11,663 nt of DNA from Clostridia bacterium (GTDB lineage: Bacteria; Bacillota; Clostridia; Christensenellales; Aristaeellaceae): the NCBI GenBank assembly GCA_900754755.1, contig CAAEEC010000108.1:1-11663 (forward strand), read 5' to 3'. The position numbers and the translations under genes are program-made. Every line of letters begins with the position of its first letter. Position 1 is the first letter of the stretch. The notes under the pieces are model-generated. The model had not been told where the DNA came from. It was given only the letters and a program-made list of their open reading frames with translations, and did not search any database. Positions 6,674-11,663 of this stretch are shown here, one piece after another.

Positions 6674-8104
6674 TCATGGGGGAGGTGTATCAATGGCTCT
6701 CCCCAATAGAAGCACCAAATCGCCCAAAGCATAATCCAGCACTTCATCCCGCTCTCCCAAGGGCATTTCGAGATAAGTATAAATCGAACTGATCCTTTCT
6801 CCGCGCACAGCGGAATCCAAATCTTCATCCAGGCAACGAAAAAAATGGCTGACGTATTCGCCATAGGCGCCGAGGTTGCGCCGAAGCGTTTCGGCACTGT
6901 ACCAAAGCCCATAATTGATTCTTTGCTCGTTGGATACGACAAAAAAGTCCTCCGGCAACGGACTGAGCAGCGCGTAATCCACTTTTTCCCCTTGCAGCAA
7001 GGATGGATCTTCATATAGCGCGGCAATTAGAGCCTCGCAAGCGTCCGCCAGCGACTGTTCGTCGTGCGCTGCATAGCTGGTCAAAGCGGAATCCAGCATG
7101 GCTTGATAGTTGTCTGCGCAAAATTCATGGTATTCCAAATGCCATAGATCGGCCAGACTCGCTTCCTGCCCTGGCGGCTCTACGCTCTGCGGCTGTGCCG
7201 CCTGTGGCGCATTTGCGGTCATGGGAAAAATGCGCGCCGCGCCGGCGACAAAGATTGCCGCCACACACAAAACGGCTACAGCCAGCAGGGGACGGCCGCG
7301 ACGCTTTTCGCACCTTTGCAGCGCTTGTTTCAAGGCCAATCCATTGGGATACCGGCGCTCTGGATGAAGGTTTGTGGCGCGCAGAATCGTGCGTTTAAGC
7401 CGGCGCGACATCTGCACGCGGTCCAACTGGCTTTCGCGATAGCATCCACAGGCGGCATAAAGCAATGTTCGCCCGGCGCCAAATACATCTGTGCGCATAT
7501 CGCTTTGGGAAAAACCATATTGCTCTGGCGCGGCCGTCTGACGGCTGACGACAAACAGGGTGTCGCACGCTTTTTGGGCGTTGTATTGCCGCGCGGCGTC
7601 GCAATCGACCAGTGCGATACTGTCTTCTTCCGGCGCGATCACGAGATTTTCCGGCTTCACATCCCGCAGGACATATCCCAGTGCGTGCAATTCGTTTAAC
7701 GCATCGCACAGGAGCATACCATAGTGGATCACTTGCTTCTCGGGCAAAAAACCATTTTCTCGCACCAGGGATGCCAACGATTCCCCCTCGCACCAGGAGC
7801 GCGCGAGCCAGGCGCAATTCCCTTCCTGCTCATATTGCAATGGCGCAGGAAAATGGCGGGATTTTGCGGATTGCATGGCGTTGAGGCATTCCCATTCCGC
7901 GCGCAAATAGCGGCGCTGATCCGCATAAGCGATTTTCACGATACAAAGCGCGCCGTCCGCCCTCCGCCGGGCTTTCCACACCGCTTTTTCTTTGCTTTGG
8001 CGCAGGCATTCCAACAGGTCATAGGCGCTTGCTACGGTTTCTGGCAAGGGAACTCCCGTTCGCATGAGAAAATATTCCTGCTCAAATTCCGTATTGTACC
8101 CCAT
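6674..8104 (-). CDS. Membrane-anchored Ser/Thr protein kinase (Hanks type)
   Basis: The product has 476 residues, starting at the ATG at 8104, one base after the stop of the preceding gene and ten bases after GAGGAG; the TTG at 8113 is rejected. The kinase domain spans residues ~28-265: VAIK-type lysine in CIVK (K57), alpha-C Glu (about E70), catalytic loop YVLRDVKPEN (144-153, D148), metal-binding DCD in place of DFG (167-169), APE (192-194) and TDVFGAG (205-211). The glycine loop is degenerate: L34-A45 reads LRQSKEKAVWKA, lacking all three glycines. A single membrane helix follows (about 272-290, LLAVAVLCVAAIFVAG), then a ~180-residue C-terminal region, probably on the outer face, of no family known to me. 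The kinase probably senses an outside or envelope signal and phosphorylates cytosolic partners, perhaps the products of the next operon; that link is inference. All residues for catalysis except the Gly loop are present. Confidence 0.87.
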   Translation of the reverse strand: MGYNTEFEQEYFLMRTGVPLPETVASAYDLLECLRQSKEKAVWKARRRADGALCIVKIAYADQRRYLRAEWECLNAMQSAKSRHFPAPLQYEQEGNCAWLARSWCEGESLASLVRENGFLPEKQVIHYGMLLCDALNELHALGYVLRDVKPENLVIAPEEDSIALVDCDAARQYNAQKACDTLFVVSRQTAAPEQYGFSQSDMRTDVFGAGRTLLYAACGCYRESQLDRVQMSRRLKRTILRATNLHPERRYPNGLALKQALQRCEKRRGRPLLAVAVLCVAAIFVAGAARIFPMTANAPQAAQPQSVEPPGQEASLADLWHLEYHEFCADNYQAMLDSALTSYAAHDEQSLADACEALIAALYEDPSLLQGEKVDYALLSPLPEDFFVVSNEQRINYGLWYSAETLRRNLGAYGEYVSHFFRCLDEDLDSAVRGERISSIYTYLEMPLGERDEVLDYALGDLVLLLGRAIDTPPP

Positions 8105-8105
8105 G

Positions 8106-8507
8106 TCAGTCAAGCTCCTCTGGCCAGATAAACAGCCAGGCCTGCCGAAAAGGCAGCTTTTTTTCTATGGCAAAAATAACACGCGCGTCCGCTCGATCCC
8201 GCGCATACAACCGCGCTTCTCCGCCAAGCCGCAACAACCGCTCTGTTTCTTCTATATCCATCCGCAAAAACAGAGCCGTGCGAATGAGATGGGTACGGCT
8301 CATGCGGCGCGTGCCGTTGAGCAACTGATAGCCATACACGCGCTCTACGCACAGCGCGCGGATCAGCGCCGCCTTGGTTATTCCGCGCGCCTGCAATTGC
8401 CCGGCCAAATATTCCCCCAACGAAGGGGCTGGATTTCGCAGCACAAAGGCTTCATCGTAGCGCTCTTCTGCCACAATGTGCCGGTAAATCTCCTCTGTAT
8501 TCGCCAT
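8106..8507 (-). CDS. XRE-like helix-turn-helix protein paired with the kinase
   Basis: The product has 133 residues from the ATG at 8507. Residues ~30-75 form a helix-turn-helix of the XRE/lambda-repressor type: SLGEYLAGQLQARGITKAAL, then IRALCVERVYGYQLLNGTRR, where YGYQLLNG would lie in the recognition helix. The C-terminal part (MDIEETERLLRLGGEARLYA and on to about 125) matches a conserved tail that I associate with small Clostridia HTH proteins encoded next to Ser/Thr kinases. It may be a DNA-binding regulator or a kinase adaptor or substrate. The stop codon is one base from the kinase ATG, so the pair is translationally coupled. An ATG at 8552 would add 15 residues but has no ribosome binding site; the ATG at 8507 has GGGGG eight bases upstream and an adjacent GGAG. 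Between this gene and the TIM-barrel gene lie 52 AT-rich bases in which I see no convincing promoter. Confidence 0.82.
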   Translation of the reverse strand: MANTEEIYRHIVAEERYDEAFVLRNPAPSLGEYLAGQLQARGITKAALIRALCVERVYGYQLLNGTRRMSRTHLIRTALFLRMDIEETERLLRLGGEARLYARDRADARVIFAIEKKLPFRQAWLFIWPEELD

Positions 8508-8559
8508 TCTCCATACCCCCGCGTTCGTTTGGATTTGCTCTTGTGGGGTCATATAAAAT

Positions 8560-9429
8560 TTATGCGCCTGCAAACATGGCCTTGAGCGCTTCGCCCGTGG
8601 CGCACAAGTTTTGCAGCCACATGGGCAGCAGCGTTTCTGGAAAAACGCCATAGACCATTTCAAAAGAGAGCTTGCCAGCGTAACCGCCCTGCTTGAGTAG
8701 CGCCATTTGGCGCGCCCAGTCGATTTCGCCAAAAAACGGCGGCAGGTGCAAATCGCGGCCCTGATAGTTGTCATGCACATGCGTGCAACATACATAGGGC
8801 AGCGCCTGCGCAAGCGCCGCGCCCATGCCCTCCCGGCCGAAAGCCAGGTTGGCATGCCCAAAATCCCAGCAGCAGCCCACCGCGGGCGAATGAAAACGCT
8901 CGATCACGCCCAGCAATTCCTCCAGACGCGAAGTGAAGCGGGATTTGCCGTCGATTTGCGGATAGGCCGGATAAAAATCCTCGCACAGATTTTCCACCGC
9001 TACGATCAGATCGTGCTTCGCGGCATACTCGACGTAGGGCGCGAGGAACTCATAGGTGAAGGTCAGGGCTTCCCTCACGTCGTACCGGCCAATGGGGCGG
9101 TATTCGTCGGCATGCACGACGACGGCCTTCGCGCCCAAGATGCGCGAAGCCACGAACAGCCGCCGGAAGCGCTCGGGAAACTCTTCCGCCGAGTAAAAGC
9201 CATAGCGGTTGAAGGGCGCATGCGTCTGCTCCACGGCAAGGCCCGCCCGCTCAAGAATCTCCCGTTCCCGGCAAACGTCCGCTTCCCACGCGTCGCCCTG
9301 GCAGATGGGGGAATAGTCCACAAAATCAAACCCGGCCCCCTTGCACAGGCACGCGGCATCTTCCAGGCTGCGCAACCGGTCGCTGCCATATATTGATAGC
9401 AAATATCCCAGCGAAAGGGAAAGCTCCAC
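8560..9429 (-). CDS. Xylose isomerase-like TIM-barrel protein (sugar phosphate isomerase/epimerase family)
   Basis: The product has 289 residues and starts at the GTG at 9429, six bases after a strong GGGGAGGA. It has the features of the AP-endonuclease-2/xylose-isomerase-like TIM-barrel family: early strand with THAPF (69-73), VVVHADEY (103-110), metal ligand Glu in VAVENL (E146), WDFGHAN (D189, H192), THVHDN (H217/H219), GEIDW (E235) and LSFEM (E257). These are the expected ligands for one or two divalent metals. The usual reaction is isomerisation or epimerisation of a sugar or inositol derivative; the substrate cannot be told from sequence. The length is typical (270-300). It follows the thioesterase gene by 15 bases and probably belongs to the same operon. 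The endonuclease IV alternative is less likely, because the neighbours are metabolic and the full Nfo motif set is not evident. Confidence 0.87.
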   Translation of the reverse strand: MELSLSLGYLLSIYGSDRLRSLEDAACLCKGAGFDFVDYSPICQGDAWEADVCREREILERAGLAVEQTHAPFNRYGFYSAEEFPERFRRLFVASRILGAKAVVVHADEYRPIGRYDVREALTFTYEFLAPYVEYAAKHDLIVAVENLCEDFYPAYPQIDGKSRFTSRLEELLGVIERFHSPAVGCCWDFGHANLAFGREGMGAALAQALPYVCCTHVHDNYQGRDLHLPPFFGEIDWARQMALLKQGGYAGKLSFEMVYGVFPETLLPMWLQNLCATGEALKAMFAGA

Positions 9430-9444
9430 GGTTTTTCCTCCCCA

Positions 9445-10185
9445 CTAGCGCTGGCGAGGCATCAGCTCTCCGCCAATTTCAAAGTGCATTTTGCCCTCGT
9501 GATACCCGGCCACGCGATAGCGCCCTTCGCTTTGCGCGGCATGCAGGCTGATCTCCTGGCCAGGCCGGATTTCCGCGGCGTACTGAATGCACATGGTTTT
9601 CAGGCAATATTCCCGCATGGTGGAAAAGCCCAGCGCGTCGCAGGCCCAATCGGCATAGCGGGCGTTGTTCACATGCTGGTTCACGTCGATATCCGAATAC
9701 ACCGGCCAGCGCGAGAGAACGGTCTCCTGCGCGCCCGGCAGCGCCAGCACGTTCCCGGGCAGGCCCAGCGGCGGCGTGAGATCCGAGTTATCCGGAATGC
9801 ACCTGGCCGCCGCGTCCGGCGGAGCCATGTGGCGCGTGTGGATGTCCAGCAGCAGCCACAGCGTGGCGGCCTTGCCGATCGTGCGCCCACTTTCGTCCTC
9901 TACAAGGAAATAGCGCGGGAAAAACCAGCGCCGGTTTACCATGGGGAACGTCGTAAGATAAATGTGCTCGTCCTTTTGCGGATAGCGCTCCATGTGTACT
10001 TCGCTGCGCGAGAGCACCCACACGAGGTTTTGCTCAATCAGCACTTCCCGGCCGCAGCCGAGCAGGCGCGCGTGTACGTCCGCCACGTCTTGCAGCGCGG
10101 CCAGCAGCGTGCTGGGGCGCAGCGTGCCTTCGCTGTCGCAATCCCGGCTGCGGATGATCATTTCTTCCCGATAGGTTTTTAACAT
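9445..10185 (-). CDS. Acyl-ACP thioesterase
   Basis: The product has 246 residues, with the ATG at 10185 about five bases after GGAGGA; the ATG at 10197 lies upstream of that site and lacks its own. It has two hot-dog halves as in the plant FatA/FatB-like and bacterial acyl-ACP thioesterase family (Acyl-ACP_TE). The first half contains IIRSRDCDSEGTLRPSTLL (10-28) and the SRSEVHMERYP strand (59-69). The second has YSDIDVNQHVNNARYADW (163-180), where N169 and H171 fit the catalytic Asn/His positions. It would hydrolyse acyl-ACP to free fatty acid in the cytosol. The length is normal for the bacterial form. It lies 22 bases after the lipoate ligase gene and 15 before the TIM-barrel gene. A link to octanoyl/lipoyl supply through the neighbouring ligase is possible, but unproven. 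Confidence 0.93.
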   Translation of the reverse strand: MLKTYREEMIIRSRDCDSEGTLRPSTLLAALQDVADVHARLLGCGREVLIEQNLVWVLSRSEVHMERYPQKDEHIYLTTFPMVNRRWFFPRYFLVEDESGRTIGKAATLWLLLDIHTRHMAPPDAAARCIPDNSDLTPPLGLPGNVLALPGAQETVLSRWPVYSDIDVNQHVNNARYADWACDALGFSTMREYCLKTMCIQYAAEIRPGQEISLHAAQSEGRYRVAGYHEGKMHFEIGGELMPRQR

Positions 10186-10207
10186 AGAATCCTCCATTTT
10201 GGGTCTT

Positions 10208-11167
10208 TCACAGTACGGCGGCCAACCACGCCGCCAATTCTGCGTTCACGGCAAAAAGCCGCTCTTCCACCGCCGCGGGCAGAAAGGGACATCCTTCCAG
10301 CGCGGAGGCGATTTTGGCCGCCAAATTTTCATCCATTGCGTCGGTATAGGCGAAGACATCTACGATGTTCCCGCCCAACACGGAAAACAAAATCTGCACG
10401 CCGCCCCAGGCAAAGCGATGTTCGCGCTCGAATTCCCCCCGCGGCGAACGGGCGAAATTCCATTCCCAAGAAGCATAGCGTGTCGCGCGCTCTTCCAGGC
10501 CGGGCAGGTCTAACGCTTCCGCTTCTACGCGGCGCGCCGGGCCATATTCCGCCGCAAACGCCTCGGCCAGCGCCTCCGCCAGATGCGCGACATTGACATC
10601 GGCTAGCTCCGCGAGGTTGACTACGCGGGCGCGCACCGAAGCGACGCCTTTGCTTTTGAGCTTCTCTGGCGGCACACTCAGATATTTTTCCCCTCGCGCC
10701 ATGTCGGCGCACACCAGTAGGGTGCCGTGGTGCAGCGCGCGGTCGTGAACAAAGCGAAACGCGTTGCCGGAAAATTTGCGCCCGTCCGCGGTCAAATCGT
10801 TGCGCCCGGTCATCTCCGCCTCCACGCCAAAGGCGCGCACGGCAGAAAGCACCACGCGCAATTGCCGCTGTACATCGTATTCTCCGCGCGGCAGAAAAAA
10901 GGAAAAATTCAGGTTGCCCAAATCGTGGAACACCGCTCCGCCGCCGGAAGGACGGCGCGCCAACGCAACGTGGTCGCGTTCCATAGCGGCGATGTCGCAC
11001 TCGCGCCAGGCATTTTGCCCCGCGCCGATGATCACCGCGTTGTCATTCTGCCACAGCATCAGCCCTGCCTCGCCCGCGGGCATGGATTCGGTGAGGAGCG
11101 CTTCCAGCGCCAGGTTGCGGTGCGAATTATGCCCCTTTGCCACAAATACCGTCGCGCGCTCGATCAT
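10208..11167 (-). CDS. lplA: Lipoate-protein ligase A (two-domain)
   Basis: The product has 319 residues. The ATG at 11167 overlaps the stop codon of the preceding carrier gene by one base (TGATG), so the pair is coupled; the longer TTG reading from 11176 is less likely. The ligase domain has the classical motifs RRPSGGGAVFHDLGNLNFSF (71-90), GRNDLTADGRKFSGNA (121-136, catalytic Lys at about 131), HHGTLL (146-151) and KSKGVASVRARVVNL (171-185). The C-terminal accessory domain (~240-319) is present, so the protein should both activate lipoate with ATP and transfer it to E2 or H-protein lysines. There is no octanoyltransferase or lipoyl synthase in the window, so salvage of lipoate from outside is the likely use; a transporter gene lies directly upstream. 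Octanoate as an alternative substrate, supplied by the adjacent thioesterase, is speculative. Confidence 0.95.
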   Translation of the reverse strand: MIERATVFVAKGHNSHRNLALEALLTESMPAGEAGLMLWQNDNAVIIGAGQNAWRECDIAAMERDHVALARRPSGGGAVFHDLGNLNFSFFLPRGEYDVQRQLRVVLSAVRAFGVEAEMTGRNDLTADGRKFSGNAFRFVHDRALHHGTLLVCADMARGEKYLSVPPEKLKSKGVASVRARVVNLAELADVNVAHLAEALAEAFAAEYGPARRVEAEALDLPGLEERATRYASWEWNFARSPRGEFEREHRFAWGGVQILFSVLGGNIVDVFAYTDAMDENLAAKIASALEGCPFLPAAVEERLFAVNAELAAWLAAVL

Positions 11168-11663
11168 CAGAACCAACCCGCTTCCATGGCCATCATGAGT
11201 AGCGGCAGGAAGGCCGCTGTGAGAATTGTGGTCAAAACCATGCCGCCCGCCGCATAGCCGCTATCCGCGCCTTCACTGCCCGCCACAATGGCAATGTTTG
11301 CCATCACCGGCATGGAAGCCTGCACGATCAGCGCGCTGCGCATGAGCATGGGAATGGTGGGAAACAGCAGCGAAATGCCCAAAATGGCCGCTGGCGCTAG
11401 GAAAAACCGGCCCAGCACCACCACGATATAGTCCCAATGCCACTGAAAGCGGCCCATGCGGATCATGCGCATGAGCACCGCGCCCGTGTAAATCAGCGAA
11501 AGCGGCGTGACCATGTTTCCCACATAGCCAGCGGCATCCAGCACAAACTCCGGCAGCGGAATGCGCAGATAGATCAAAACCGCGCATACCAAAAAGGCGA
11601 TCAGCGGCAGCGGCAGCACGCGCGCAAAAAGGCGCGCGGCTGCGTGCGGATGGTGGCGATCAC
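11167..11663 (-). CDS. AEC-family (auxin efflux carrier-type) transporter, C-terminal part
   Basis: The reading frame is open from the window edge to the TGA at 11167-11169, giving 164 residues; the N-terminus is outside the window, and the GTG at 11619 is internal rather than the start. Five membrane helices are visible: about LPLIAFLVCAVLIYL, VGNMVTPLSLIYTGAVLM, YIVVVLGRFFLAPAAILGIS, ALIVQASMPVMANIAIVAG and GMVLTTILTAAFLPLLMMAM. The sequence VTPLSLIYTGAVL and the VLGRFFLAPA helix are typical of Mem_trans/AEC proteins, which have about 300 residues and 8-10 helices and move small organic acids such as malate or other carboxylates across the membrane. It is the upstream neighbour of lplA with a one-base overlap. 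Its substrate is unknown. Confidence 0.85.
   Translation of the reverse strand, partial: DRHHPHAAARLFARVLPLPLIAFLVCAVLIYLRIPLPEFVLDAAGYVGNMVTPLSLIYTGAVLMRMIRMGRFQWHWDYIVVVLGRFFLAPAAILGISLLFPTIPMLMRSALIVQASMPVMANIAIVAGSEGADSGYAAGGMVLTTILTAAFLPLLMMAMEAGWF

Noticed and set aside
8530..8570. AT-rich stretch with TATATG before the HTH gene, as a promoter
   Set aside because: No -35 box at a normal spacing is visible; the nearest TTGCAG is only 12 bases away.
8508..8861. N-terminal extension of the HTH gene up to 8861
   Set aside because: It would run far into the TIM-barrel gene in another frame. The domain match begins only after 8507, where a ribosome binding site is also present.
10329..11000. 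Minus-strand open frame of 223 codons
   Set aside because: It is an Arg-rich out-of-frame reading of lplA, produced by GC-rich codon positions.

Overview
The window reads as part of a chromosome from a Bacillota (Firmicutes) organism, most likely an uncultured Clostridia relative. This is inferred from strong AGGAGG-type ribosome binding sites, tightly packed co-directional genes, a bacterial acyl-ACP thioesterase and lipoate ligase, and an HTH/Ser-Thr-kinase pair of a type I associate with Clostridia. All eleven protein genes that I accept lie on the minus strand, so transcription runs from the right edge towards the left. There are no tRNAs, rRNAs, CRISPR arrays, transposases or integrases.

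Right part (11663 down to 8560): four genes of ordinary metabolic type, separated by 0 to 22 bases. They are the C-terminal part of an auxin-efflux-type (AEC) carrier, a two-domain lipoate-protein ligase A, an acyl-ACP thioesterase and a xylose-isomerase-like TIM-barrel protein. They look like one operon with an acyl/lipoyl-metabolism flavour.

Middle part (8507 down to 6674): a small XRE-like helix-turn-helix protein and a membrane-anchored Ser/Thr protein kinase, separated by a single base and so probably translationally coupled. A 155-base gap follows (6519-6673). On the minus strand it holds a good sigma-A-like promoter (TTGCTA, 18 bases, TATGAT), a perfect 15-bp-arm dyad that starts almost exactly at the predicted transcription start, and a second hairpin with 13-bp perfect arms.

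Left part (6518 down to 1): six genes in a row. They are a small Glu-rich protein, an intracellular papain/C39-like cysteine protease with an intact predicted triad, an orphan 148-residue protein, a second small Glu-rich protein that shares a short motif with the first, an Hsp70/actin-fold ATPase with an N-terminal hydrophobic (DUF697-like) region and no substrate-binding domain, and a large HerA/FtsK-type ATPase (DUF87-like) that runs off the left edge. The genes are separated by a few bases or overlap (ATGA and an 11-base overlap), which argues for one transcription unit.

My reading is that the kinase/HTH pair plus the six-gene unit may be one functional module: a membrane-side signalling kinase, a membrane-linked Hsp70-like switch, a HerA-type ring motor, a cytosolic cysteine protease as possible effector or processor, and small charged adaptor or substrate proteins. 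I do not recognise it as a named system. Its job (defence, secretion/translocation or stress response) cannot be settled from this window alone.
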